DNA from: CAVVYV01 sp963818205
Lineage (GTDB): Bacteria > Actinomycetota > Thermoleophilia > Solirubrobacterales > 70-9
Reading direction: 5' to 3'
Assembly: GCA_963818205.1 (NCBI GenBank)
Contig: CAWFRG010000001.1
Location: 1-64,000, forward strand
DNA length: 64,000 nucleotides
In this document: positions 51,510-60,181 of the stretch, one piece after another
Layout of the letters: the number at the start of each line of letters is the position of its first letter
Numbering within the stretch: position 1 is the stretch's first letter
Notes under the pieces: model-generated
Seen by the model: only the letters and a program-made list of their open reading frames with translations
Database searches by the model: none
What the model was told of the DNA's origin: nothing
Program-made: the position numbers and the translations under genes

Positions 51510-53683
51510 TGGCTCCGGCGCTGGAGCTGTGGGCCTGCCCGGCGACCGCACGGGACGAGCTGATCACCCTCACCGAGGGCGTCCTCCCCCACGAGGAGCG
51601 CGGCCCGCCGGAGCCCATCGAGATCGCCGCCGCTCAGCGGACCGGCGAGACGATCGAGCTGGAGGCGAGCTCGGCCTCGCCCCCGGGTCGCCGCCCGGAT
51701 CTCGACCCCGGCGCCCGACCGGGTGCTGATCGAGCTCGAGCCCCTCGAAGGCCGGCCACTCCGCCTCGGCGCGCGCTGGCCGCTGGCCGAGGGAGAGCGC
51801 CTCACCGGCCTCGGGGCGCGGCACGGCCTTCACTTCGACCAGCGCGGCCGCGCAGGTGGCCCTCGGCGCCGACCGGCGCTACACCGGCCCCGACTGCCCG
51901 CCCGAGTTCCTCGAGGACGGGGGGATCCCGCAGGGCGACTACGCCCCGGTGCCCTGGCTGCTCTCCTCGGCGGGGTGGTCCGCCTGGCTCGAGACCTCGG
52001 GGCCCGGAGTCGAGGCCGACCTCGCGCGAGGACCGTGCCTCCCTCTCACTCCGGGTGGCCGCCGGCCCGCTCCGCCTTCACCTCTTCTGCCAACCCACCC
52101 CGGCGGCCCGCCTGCGGGCCTTCGTCGTGAGACCGGCCGGCCGGCGATCCTGCCCGAGTGGGCCTACGGGCACTGGAAGAGCCGCGACGTCTACGAGCAC
52201 CAGGAGGACGTCGAGGACGACTGGCGGGGGTACCGCGACAACGAGCTGCCACTCGACGCGATCGTCATCGACTCTCCGTGGGAGACCCAGTACAACACCT
52301 GGCGGTTCAACCCCCACCAGTTCCCCGATGCCCCCGGGCTGGTCCGGGGGATGCGCGACGATGGCGTGCGGACGGTGGTCTGGGTGACGCCCTGGGTCAA
52401 CCTCGAGTCGATCGACGGCCAGCGCCCGCCCGACACCGCCTCGGAGAAGCTGCATCGCGAGCCCGCGGAGAACTACGCCGAGGGCGCCGAGGCGGGCCAC
52501 TATGTCCGCGCCGCCGACGGCGGGCCCACGTGGGGCGCTGGTGGATGGGGACCGGCTCGATCGTCGACTTCACCTCCGACGGGGCCCGGAAGTGGTGGCG
52601 GGACCTGGCCCGGAACGTGTTCGAGCTCGGGGTCGAGGGGGTCAAGGCGGACGACGGCGAGGGCTACTACTTTCCGCCGGACTTCGCTGCTCGCCGACGG
52701 CCGCAATGGCGCTCGAGTTCGCCTGGGAGTACGGGCGGCTCTACCGAGAGACCACCCAGAGAGGCCCTCGACGAGGTCCACGGCGACGGCCGGGGGGTTG
52801 TCTTCGGGCGCTCGGGCTGGTCCGGCCAGCAGGCGGTGGGGATGCTCTGGGGCGGAGACCAGGCCTCCGACTTCTGGTCGATGCGGGCTCTGGTCGCCTC
52901 CCTGCTGACCGCCGCCGCCAGCGGCTTCTCCAACCTCTCGCACGACGTCGGCGGCTACCTGGGGCGCGCGGCTCGCCGAGCGCTGCGAGCCCGAGCTGCT
53001 GGTTCGCTGGGCCCAGCTCGGGGCGCTGTCGCCGCTGATGCAGGCTCACGGCCGCTTCCAGCAGGAGGCCTGGACCTACGACCAGCGCGGTGCTCGACCT
53101 CTACCGGGAGGCCGTCCTCCTGCACGAGCGGCTGGTCCCCTACATCCGGGCGGCGGCGGCGACCGCCCGGCGCAGCGGGCTGCCGATCATGCGGCCGCTC
53201 TGCCTCGCCGATCCCGGCGACCCGGAAGGCTGGGCGATCGCCGACTGCTTTCTCTTCGGGCCGGCCCTCTGGGTAGCGCCGGTGCTCGACGAGGGGGCGG
53301 TGGAACGGCGCACCTACCTGCCGCGGGGGGACTGGATCTGCTGGTGGAGCGGCGAGCGGCTCGAGGGCGGCCGCTGGATCGAGGCGGAGGCGCCGCTCGA
53401 GCGGATCCCGCTCTGGGTGCGAGCCGGCTCGATCGTCGTCACCTACCCGGAATCCGAGATCGCCCGCGGGCTCGGCGAGGACGACCCGCTCAGGCCCTGG
53501 AAGCGACGCTCTGGGGCGAGCCCCGGCTCGGCCACACCGCCGCCCGGCTCGCCGACGGAAGCCGGATCAGTTGGCGTCCGCGGCATCGTTTCAGCCACTC
53601 CGGCGATGGAACGGTGGGTCAGTTGGAGGGGCGGCGACTGGTCCGCCGAGCCCGAGCGCCGGGTCGCCTTCGAGAGGCGCTGA
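51510..53683 (+). pseudogene. GH31 glycosidase (alpha-glucosidase/xylosidase type), many frameshifts
   Basis: Pieces in changing frames follow the GH31 order: an N-terminal beta-sandwich (GARHGLHFDQRGR, YTGPDCPPEFLEDGGIPQGD), LPEWAYGHWKSRDVYEHQED, PLDAIVIDSPWE, the nucleophile region VEGVKADDGEGYYFPPDF, the acid/base region GRSGWSGQQAVGMLWGGDQA, then SGFSNLSHDVGGYLG, GALSPLMQAHGRFQ and the C-terminal sheet (FGPALWVAPVLDEGAVERRT). At least seven shifts occur between 51840 and 53580. The 5' end before 51720 is unclear. It ends at TGA 53681-53683, overlapping the convergent CHAD gene. Confidence 0.65.
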
Positions 53684-54361
53684 GCCGGGCGCGGTCCTTC
53701 TCCTGCTCGGCACGCTCTGCGCGAGCGGCGGCTTCCTGGCGGGCTTGTTCGGCGGCCTCCAGCCGCTCCTGCGCCTTCGCGGCCTGCTTGGCCGCCCGCC
53801 GCGCCTCTCGGGCGCGATCGAGAGACTTTCCACCGACCGCTCGAGGCGCGGCCAGGTGCCGGTCTCCTCCTGGCGGCGCCAGAAGGCGACGAAGCGGTCG
53901 GAGAGCAGCTGGCGCCGCGCCTCCAGGTAGACGGCGAGCACGTCGAGCCCGCGATAGGCGGTCCGGTGGGGCGACTGGGCGGCGAGGCGCGGATCGAGGT
54001 CGGGGGTCTCCCCCGCCTTCTTCCGGACAACCTGGGCGTCGGCTCGCTGCAGCTCCTTCAGGTGCCGGCGGACGCGAGGGAGCATCACGTCGCAGTCGTG
54101 GATCTCCCCGAGGATGTCCTGGAGGTCCCGGGCCCGGCGGCGGGCGGTGTCGGCCGGACGGCCGAAGCAGAACCCCGTGACCTCGAGCACGTAGCGCAAC
54201 CGCTTGGCGGCGATCCGCATGTCGTGCTGGTCCTTGGTCCGGCCCTCCAAGGCCTTGGGGGCGAAGGAGAGCATCTCGTCGAGCCGCACCTGGATGATCC
54301 GGGCGGCGTTCTCACCGAGCGCCCGGCTCGGGTCGAGCTTCTTCACCGGGCGCGCCTTCAC
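53619..54361 (-). CDS. CHAD-domain protein (C-terminal half type), one frameshift
   Basis: GTG 54359-54361 overlaps the upstream CHAD gene (GTGA). Core: KDQHDMRIAAKRLRYVLEV, the H-D-M-R-x-x-x-K-R-L-R-Y CHAD signature, and DLQDILGEIHDCDVMLPRV. A shift near 53832 lets the true tail run as KSLDRAREARRAAKQAAK and an Ala/Glu coiled coil to TGA 53619-53621; the unshifted frame runs on to 53591. CHAD domains are positively charged helical bundles that bind polyphosphate. Confidence 0.8.
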
Positions 54362-54843
54362 ACCCTCTCCTCCCGCGCTGCGGCGACCAGCTCGTTGAGG
54401 CTCTCGCGGATCGCGGTCAGGTTCTGCTCCTCGACCAGCGGCGCGAGCGCCAGATTCGCCTCCGCCTGCTCCTCGCGGAGGCGCTCGATCAAGGAGGAGA
54501 TCCCGCGCCGGTCCGGCGCCGCCATCTGGTCGTTGAAGCCGTGCATCGCGGAGATCGCCACGTCTCGGTCGCGGCGCTCGCCGAGGCCATCGGCCAGCCG
54601 TTTGACCTCACCCAGCGCCCGCGCGTAGGGCTTCCGGGGGAAGCACGGCTCGAACACCTCGAGGGCGGCGCGGAGGCGCCTGGTGGCAACCCGCATGTCG
54701 TGGACGCGCTCGATATCGCCGGTGTCGAGCACGCCGCGAGCGTGCGCCGTGAGCTCGCCGGAGCGGACCGAGATGATCTTTGCGGCCGCCTCGGCGTAGC
54801 TGTCGTCGGCGGAGAGATCGTTGATCGGCTTCGGCTTCGCCAT
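54358..54843 (-). CDS. CHAD-domain protein (N-terminal half type)
   Basis: 161 residues: SYAEAAAKIISVRSGELTAH, VHDMRVATRRLRAALEVFEP with the signature H-D-M-R-x-x-x-R-R-L-R, and LADGLGERRDRDVAISAM. A complete CHAD has about 280 residues with internal two-fold symmetry; this gene and the next each encode one half and overlap by 4 bp, so they probably assemble as a heterodimer. Polyphosphate binding is inferred from the family. Confidence 0.85.
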   Translation of the reverse strand: MAKPKPINDLSADDSYAEAAAKIISVRSGELTAHARGVLDTGDIERVHDMRVATRRLRAALEVFEPCFPRKPYARALGEVKRLADGLGERRDRDVAISAMHGFNDQMAAPDRRGISSLIERLREEQAEANLALAPLVEEQNLTAIRESLNELVAAAREERV

Positions 54844-54901
54844 CGGCCGTGAACCCTAACGGGCGGAGTTCCGGCTTAGCTAGGATCGGGCCGAGCCCGG
54901 G

Positions 54902-55891
54902 ATGAGCTCACCTTCCACACTCGCGGTCGAGGCCTCAGGCCTCGAGAAGTCGTTCGGCGACACCCTCGCCGTCGACGGCATCGATCTCGCCGTTCGGCGC
55001 GGCTCCGTCTACGGCGTCCTCGGCCCGAACGGCGCCGGGAAGACGACGACGATCCGGATGCTCGCGACCCTGCTGCGCCCCGACGCAGGCACTGCGCGGG
55101 TGCTCGGCTACGACATCGTCGAGGAGGCCGACGAGGTACGGGGCGCAGTCAGCCTCACCGGTCAGCTCGCCTCTGTCGACGAGGAACTGACCGGGCGCGA
55201 GAACCTGGTCCTGATCGCGCGCCTGCTGGGCCTGCAGCGGGCCCCGGCCAAGGAGCGTGCGACGGAGCTGCTCGAGGCCTTCGGCCTCGCCGAGGCGGCG
55301 GGCCGGCTGGTTAAGAACTACTCCGGTGGGATGCGCCGCCGGCTCGACATCGCCGCCAGCATCGTCGTCACCCCCGAGCTGATGTTCCTCGACGAGCCGA
55401 CGACCGGGCTCGACCCGCGCTCGCGCAACCAGGTCTGGGGCATCATCCGGGCGCTCGTCGCCGAGGGAACGACGATCCTGCTCTGCACCCAGTACCTCGA
55501 CGAGGCCGACCAGCTCGCCGATGGGATCGCCGTGATCGACCATGGCAAGGTGATCGCGGAGGGAACACCGGCCCAGCTCAAGGCCTCGGTCGGCTCCGGG
55601 GCCCTCCACGTGCGGCTGCTCGATCCCGACCAGCGGCCCGAGGCCGAGCGCGTCCTCGAGCGCGAGCTGGACAGCATCTACCTGGAGCCCGATCCGGCGG
55701 CGCTCTCGGCTCAGTGCGCCGACTCCGATCGGGCCGCCGAGGCGATCGCCGCTCTCGCTCGATCCGGGATCACGGTCGCCGGCTTCTCCCTCGGCCAGCC
55801 GAGTCTCGACGAGGTCTTCCTCGCCCTCACCGGGCACCCGGCCGAGGAGGAGACGCCGGAGGAAGCTGTCGACGAGGAGCGGGCCGCATGA
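54902..55891 (+). CDS. DrrA-type ABC exporter ATPase
   Basis: 329 residues. Walker A LGPNGAGKTTTIRMLATLL, signature NYSGGMRRRLDIAASI, Walker B LMFLDEPTTGLDPRSRNQVW and LCTQYLDEADQLAD. The end (GITVAGFSLGQPSLDEVFLALTGH) is the DrrA-type tail. Starts at ATG 54902; its stop overlaps the permease start (ATGA). Family members export drugs or lipids; substrate unknown. Confidence 0.9.
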   Translation: MSSPSTLAVEASGLEKSFGDTLAVDGIDLAVRRGSVYGVLGPNGAGKTTTIRMLATLLRPDAGTARVLGYDIVEEADEVRGAVSLTGQLASVDEELTGRENLVLIARLLGLQRAPAKERATELLEAFGLAEAAGRLVKNYSGGMRRRLDIAASIVVTPELMFLDEPTTGLDPRSRNQVWGIIRALVAEGTTILLCTQYLDEADQLADGIAVIDHGKVIAEGTPAQLKASVGSGALHVRLLDPDQRPEAERVLERELDSIYLEPDPAALSAQCADSDRAAEAIAALARSGITVAGFSLGQPSLDEVFLALTGHPAEEETPEEAVDEERAA

Positions 55892-56742
55892 GTACGCCCC
55901 CTACCACCCGACCGCTCGCCGAGTCCGCCGCCGAGGAGGAGGCACTGCGCAAGGCGCTGTCCTCCGCCCCTCGCCCGCCGCGGGCGAGCGCCGCTTCGGC
56001 GGCGCTGACCTTTGGCTGGCGCGGAATGCTGAAGGTCAAGCACGTCCCCGAGCAGCTCGTCGACGTCACGATCACGCCGGTGCTGTTCGTGGTGATGTTC
56101 ACCTATATCTTCGGCGGCGCGATCGCCGGGTCGACGGGCGACTACCTGGACTACATCCTCCCCGGAATCCTGGTGATGTCGGTCCTGTTCACGACCGTGT
56201 ACTCGGGCGTTGCGCTGAACACGGACCTGACCAAGGGTGTCGTCGACCGCTTTCGCTCGCTGCCGATCTGGCGGCCGGCGCCACTGGTCGGATCCCTGCT
56301 CGGCGACAGCGTCCGCTACCTGGTCGGCGGAACCGTGATCATCGTCCTCGGTGTGGTCCTGGGCTTCCGCCCGGACGCCGGGGTCCCCGGGGTGATCGCG
56401 GCGCTGGCGCTGGTGGTCGTCTTCGCCTTCGGCCTCTCCTGGGTCTTCATGACCATGGGCCTCCTCCTGCGTTCACCAAACGCCGTGATGAACGCCGGCT
56501 TCATGAGCATCTTCCCGCTCACCTTCCTCAGCAATGTGTTCGTCGAGCCGGACACCCTGCCAAGCGCGCTCGAGGCATTCGTGAACGTCAATCCGGTCTC
56601 CGTCCTCGCAACCGCGTCGCGTGGACTGATGCAGGGAGGCGTGGAGGCCGGAGACATCGGCATCGTCCTCGCCACGGCCGCTGGACTGACCGCGGTCTTC
56701 GCGCCCCTCACCACCCACCTCTACCGCACCAGAAGCGCCTAG
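55888..56742 (+). CDS. DrrB-type ABC-2 permease
   Basis: 284 residues: a polar N-terminus of about 45 residues, then six membrane helices. PVLFVVMFTYIFGGAIAGST, DYILPGILVMSVLF and KGVVDRFRSLPIWRPAPLVG are diagnostic for DrrB-like permeases. Works with the ATPase upstream, translationally coupled by ATGA. Confidence 0.9.
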   Translation: MSTPPTTRPLAESAAEEEALRKALSSAPRPPRASAASAALTFGWRGMLKVKHVPEQLVDVTITPVLFVVMFTYIFGGAIAGSTGDYLDYILPGILVMSVLFTTVYSGVALNTDLTKGVVDRFRSLPIWRPAPLVGSLLGDSVRYLVGGTVIIVLGVVLGFRPDAGVPGVIAALALVVVFAFGLSWVFMTMGLLLRSPNAVMNAGFMSIFPLTFLSNVFVEPDTLPSALEAFVNVNPVSVLATASRGLMQGGVEAGDIGIVLATAAGLTAVFAPLTTHLYRTRSA

Positions 56743-56762
56743 GCGAGGATCAGTCGGAGCCG

Positions 56763-57674
56763 CTAGGCCGCTAGCGCCTTCGACGGCGAGCCGTTGGCGC
56801 TGCCGTTGTTGAGCAGGGTGAGGATGATCCCCTCGCGGAGGCCGCCCTTGCCGATCTGCAGGGGCCGGCCGAGGAGCTGCGAGAACTTCTCCAGCAGCAA
56901 GACCCCGGCGGGCAGCAGCTTCACCCGGCGGGAGTCGAGCTCGAAGCGCTTCGCCACCTCCGATATCTCGGCGCTGGAGAGGACCCTGACCGCCCGCTCG
57001 AGCGTCTCGTACTCGAGCACCGCGCCGACCAGTGTCCGCAGCGAGGTGGCGCTGCCGCCGACCGCCACCGCCTGGTCGGCCGGCTCCAGCTCGACCCCGT
57101 CGAAGAAATCAGAGATGTGGTCGCGCAGGTTGCGGATCTCGGCGGCGGAGGGTGGGTCGCTCTCCAGGTGATCTTCGGTGAGCAGACCGGAGCCGATCTT
57201 GAAGGAGTGCACCTTGGAGACGCCCCCGGCGACGGTCCCGAAGATCGCCTCGGATGAGCCGCCGCCGACGTCGACCACCGCAACCGTGCCCTCGACCGGG
57301 TGGCCCAGCGACTTGGTGGCGCCGATGAAAGCGAGCCTTCCCTCCTCCTCTTCGCTGAGGACGTCGACCCGGACTCCGGCCGCCTCCTCGATCTCCCGGA
57401 CAACCTTGGCGCGGTTCTTCGACTCGCGGATCGCCGCCGTCGCCACCGCCTTGATCACCTCGGCGCCCATCTCCTCCGCGAGGCGAACCTGGGTGGTCAC
57501 CGCCTCGGCGACCTCGGCGACCTTCTCGGCGGTGATCGACCCGTCCTTGCGCGCGTCCTTGCCGATCCGGGTGTACGCACGCTGCTCCATCACCTTGCGG
57601 AGCTGGCCCTCCTGTGGCTCGGCAACCAAGAGGCGAGTGGTGTTGGAGCCGATATCGATCGCCCCGCAGAGCAC
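56763..57674 (-). CDS. ppx: exopolyphosphatase/GppA phosphatase
   Basis: 303 residues, short form of the Ppx/GppA family (domains I and II only). ASKHA phosphate loop AIDIGSNTTRLLVAE, catalytic glutamate region AVATAAIRESKN and EEEEGRLAFIGA, second loop VVDVGGGSSEAIFG, and GGSATSLRTL. It removes phosphate from polyphosphate or from pppGpp. Starts at GTG 57672-57674. With ppk1 and two CHAD genes nearby, polyphosphate is the likely substrate. Confidence 0.9.
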   Translation of the reverse strand: MLCGAIDIGSNTTRLLVAEPQEGQLRKVMEQRAYTRIGKDARKDGSITAEKVAEVAEAVTTQVRLAEEMGAEVIKAVATAAIRESKNRAKVVREIEEAAGVRVDVLSEEEEGRLAFIGATKSLGHPVEGTVAVVDVGGGSSEAIFGTVAGGVSKVHSFKIGSGLLTEDHLESDPPSAAEIRNLRDHISDFFDGVELEPADQAVAVGGSATSLRTLVGAVLEYETLERAVRVLSSAEISEVAKRFELDSRRVKLLPAGVLLLEKFSQLLGRPLQIGKGGLREGIILTLLNNGSANGSPSKALAA

Positions 57675-57753
57675 TTGGCGTGATATTCGCAGAGCGGCCG
57701 GATAAGCCCGGCTCGCGAACCCGGTCTATGCGTCCAACCGTGCTCCCGCCGGC

Positions 57754-58137
57754 CTATAGCTCAATCCCCAACTGATGCGTCCGCTTCAGGTTGTCCTCGA
57801 GGCCGAACGCGGACGTCAGCCGCCCGTCGCGGACCTCGAAAATGTAGATCTCGTCGACGTTCTCGAAGCGGCGGCCCGTCGGCTCGACCCCGCGCCACTC
57901 GCCTCGATGAGTGCCCGAGCAGCGGAAGTGGGCCGCGACCTTGTCGCCCTCGGCCACCAGCTCGACGACCTCCATGCGGAAGTCGGGGAAGGCATCGCGA
58001 AAGGGGCCGATCCACCGCCGTGCGGTGGCGGCGAACTCGTCGTCGGCAAGCCCGTCGATCGGCCTCGGGTCCCGGGCATTCACGACCTCCTCGATCAGGC
58101 GCCGGATCAGGGCCTTGTTCTCGTCCGGGGTGCTCAC
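57754..58137 (-). CDS. SnoaL-like (NTF2-fold) protein
   Basis: 127 residues: ENKALIRRLIEEVVNARDPR, WIGPFRDAFPDFRMEVVELV, GDKVAAHFRCSGTHRGEW and VDEIYIFEVRDGRLTSAF, the standard cone-shaped SnoaL/ester-cyclase fold. Start GTG overlaps the R2-like gene stop (GTGA), so it is the last cistron of the arsR-arsM-R2-like operon. It may bind or transform a small product; no catalytic residue can be assigned. Confidence 0.85.
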   Translation of the reverse strand: MSTPDENKALIRRLIEEVVNARDPRPIDGLADDEFAATARRWIGPFRDAFPDFRMEVVELVAEGDKVAAHFRCSGTHRGEWRGVEPTGRRFENVDEIYIFEVRDGRLTSAFGLEDNLKRTHQLGIEL

Positions 58138-58973
58138 CCCGAGTCAAGGGGGGCGCCGATCAGGATCAGACGGCGGTTGAGCGCCCCCAGCCCGTACTCG
58201 GCCAGCTCGCCCGGCTCGACCCCGAGCGCCGCGGAGATGTCCCGGTCGCTTGGGGAGAGCGTCTCGGCCGCGGCCGGCAGCAGGTCGAGCAGGCGCCCCC
58301 GCACCACCTCGCCCATCGCCGGATCCTCGGCCACCGCCTCCCGGAGGAACCAGGTGCCGTAGGCGATGTGCCGCTGCTCGTCAGCGGCGATCAGACCGTA
58401 GCCCTCGGCGAAGCCCGGGAGCAGCTCCCGCTCCCGCAGCAGGCCGAGCAGGAAATGGGAGGTGACGATCCCCAGGGTCCCCTCCAGCAGCATGTGGTAG
58501 ATCGTCACGAAGTCGACCTTCGCCTCCCGGTTGGCCGGGTCGGCGCGCAGACGGTCGTGGGCCTCCACCAGTCCCTCGTCGAAGAGCTTCCGGAACGGCG
58601 CCCCGAGCTGCTCGCGGGCTCGGCCGACGTGATCGGCGATCGCCGCCGGGTCGGCAACGACCTCGTTCTGAAAGCGGGCATAGAACTGCATGTGGCGGAC
58701 CTCGTCGACCAGCTGGGTGGAGAGGAAGCTGCCCTCCTCCTCATCGTCCTGGGCGAGGACCAGCCCGCAGAACTGGGTCGAGATCCGCTCCTCGGCCACC
58801 ATCAAAGCGCTGAGCGCGAACTGAAGGAGCTCCCTATCGGAGAGGTCGAGGGAGGGCCACTGATCGACGTCGCGCGAGAGATCGACGTCCTGGGCGGCCC
58901 AATGAGCGTGCTCCCAATCGAGGTAGAGCTGCTGCGGGTCCTTGAGCGCGACTGTCTGCGAGGCGGCGCTCAC
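58134..58973 (-). CDS. R2-like ferritin-fold diiron oxidase
   Basis: 279 residues in the ribonucleotide reductase R2/R2lox fold. Carboxylate-histidine ligands are visible in order: E in VAEERISTQF, E-x-x-H in LVDEVRHMQFYARF, E in IYHMLLEGTLGIV and E-x-x-H in AADEQRHIAYGTW. No NrdA-like gene is nearby, and the protein lacks the usual R2 C-terminal tail, so an oxidase role is more likely than nucleotide reduction. It overlaps arsM upstream and the SnoaL gene downstream by 4 bp each. The substrate is unknown; a methylated arsenical is possible by context. Confidence 0.8.
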   Translation of the reverse strand: MSAASQTVALKDPQQLYLDWEHAHWAAQDVDLSRDVDQWPSLDLSDRELLQFALSALMVAEERISTQFCGLVLAQDDEEEGSFLSTQLVDEVRHMQFYARFQNEVVADPAAIADHVGRAREQLGAPFRKLFDEGLVEAHDRLRADPANREAKVDFVTIYHMLLEGTLGIVTSHFLLGLLRERELLPGFAEGYGLIAADEQRHIAYGTWFLREAVAEDPAMGEVVRGRLLDLLPAAAETLSPSDRDISAALGVEPGELAEYGLGALNRRLILIGAPLDSG

Positions 58974-59764
58974 GCGGCGACCCGGGCGCGGACGATCGCC
59001 GAGCCCGCGTGCTCGTGCACGCGATGGGTCTCCTCGATCTCGATCGCCTCGAATCCGGCACGCCCAAGCTCGCGCCTGAAGCTCTCCTCGGTCAGGGCGC
59101 CGGCGATGCAACCGGTCCACTGCTCCACGTCTCCGCGCGTCGCCTCGTCCATCTCGGGGTCGGCAACGACGTCTGTCACGGCGAAGCGCCCGCCGGGTCG
59201 CAGGACCCGCGCCGCCTCGCGGAAGACCGCGGCCTTGTCGGCCGAGAGGTTGATCACGCAGTTGGAGATGATCACGTCGACCGAGTCGTCGGGCAGCGGC
59301 ACCGCCTCGATCGTTCCCTTCAGGAACTCGACGTTCTCGACCCCGGCCTCGCGCTGGTTGGCCCGGGCCAGCTCGAGCATCTCGTCGGTCATGTCGAGGC
59401 CATAGGCCTTGCCGCCCGGCCCGACCCGCCGCGCAGAGAGCAGTACATCTATGCCACCGCCCGAGCCGAGGTCGAGCACCGTCTCACCGTCGCCAAGCTC
59501 GGCGACCGCGGTCGGGTTGCCGCAGCCGAGCGAGGCGAGCTGGGCGGCGCCTGGGAGCTCACCGCGCTCCCCCTCGGAGTAGAGCTCGGCGCCGAAGTCC
59601 TTGAACCCCTGCTCGATTCCAATCGGTTCAGTGGGCCCGCAGCCGCAGGAGCCCGCGCCGCCGCAGGACGCCTCGCCGCCCGCGGCCGCACTTCGCGCCG
59701 CCTCCGCGTAGCGCTCGCGTACGGTCTCCCGAATCTCGTCCTTGCTCTTCAGTTGCTCAGCCAT
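58970..59764 (-). CDS. arsM: arsenite S-adenosylmethionine methyltransferase
   Basis: 264 residues. SAM-binding motif TVLDLGSGGGIDVLLSARRV, then AYGLDMTDEMLELARANQ. Arsenic-binding cysteines are at the expected places: LASLGCGNPTAVAELG, ISNCVINLS and QWTGCIAGAL. An N-terminal cysteine/glycine-rich stretch (EASCGGAGSCGCGPTEP) is also present. It methylates As(III). ATG 59762-59764 lies inside the end of arsR (16-bp overlap). Confidence 0.93.
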   Translation of the reverse strand: MAEQLKSKDEIRETVRERYAEAARSAAAGGEASCGGAGSCGCGPTEPIGIEQGFKDFGAELYSEGERGELPGAAQLASLGCGNPTAVAELGDGETVLDLGSGGGIDVLLSARRVGPGGKAYGLDMTDEMLELARANQREAGVENVEFLKGTIEAVPLPDDSVDVIISNCVINLSADKAAVFREAARVLRPGGRFAVTDVVADPEMDEATRGDVEQWTGCIAGALTEESFRRELGRAGFEAIEIEETHRVHEHAGSAIVRARVAA

Positions 59765-60105
59765 CCGCTCATTTCCTCCAATGCCTCGGGGTTGACGTAG
59801 TAGTAGGCCCAGAGGCCCCGGCGCTCGGAGCCGACGATGCCGGCGTTGCGGAGAACCTTGAGGTGGTGTGAGACCGTCGGCTGGGAGAGGTCGAAGAGCG
59901 GGACGAGCTCGCAGACGCAGACCTTGCCGGCGTGCTTTCTTAGTACGTCGACGAGCTGCATCCGGATCGGGTCGCCGAGCGCCTTCGCGATCGCGCCCAT
60001 CCGCTCGGCCGCCTCTCGCTCGATATCGGGATAGACAACCGGCTCGCAGCAGGGCTCACCGACCGGGCGCTTCTGCTTCGGCGCGAGTTGCAGATCGACA
60101 GCCAT
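59749..60105 (-). CDS. arsR: ArsR-family arsenic-responsive repressor
   Basis: 118 residues, winged helix. DNA-recognition part FDLSQPTVSHHLKVLRNAGI and the wing SERRGLWAYYYVN. Metalloid site at the start of helix 3: KVCVCELVPLF (C-V-C-E-L), plus a CCEP pair near the N-terminus that may join the site. First gene of the minus-strand operon and divergent from arsC. Likely represses both directions until As(III) binds. Confidence 0.92.
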   Translation of the reverse strand: MAVDLQLAPKQKRPVGEPCCEPVVYPDIEREAAERMGAIAKALGDPIRMQLVDVLRKHAGKVCVCELVPLFDLSQPTVSHHLKVLRNAGIVGSERRGLWAYYYVNPEALEEMSGWLSN

Positions 60106-60181
60106 CAATTTGAGTCTATCGATTGAATCGAGCCATGTCAATGGATACTCTCGCGTCACAAAGCAGCCCAGGAGGCGCACA
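60106..60181. promoter_or_regulatory. divergent arsR/arsC promoter with candidate ArsR operator
   Basis: The 76-bp gap contains the perfect inverted repeat TCGATT-G-AATCGA at 60119-60131, 14 bp upstream of arsR. AGGAGG (60171-60176) precedes the arsC ATG. ArsR-type repressors bind short AT-containing inverted repeats in such positions; binding is inferred. Confidence 0.6.
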
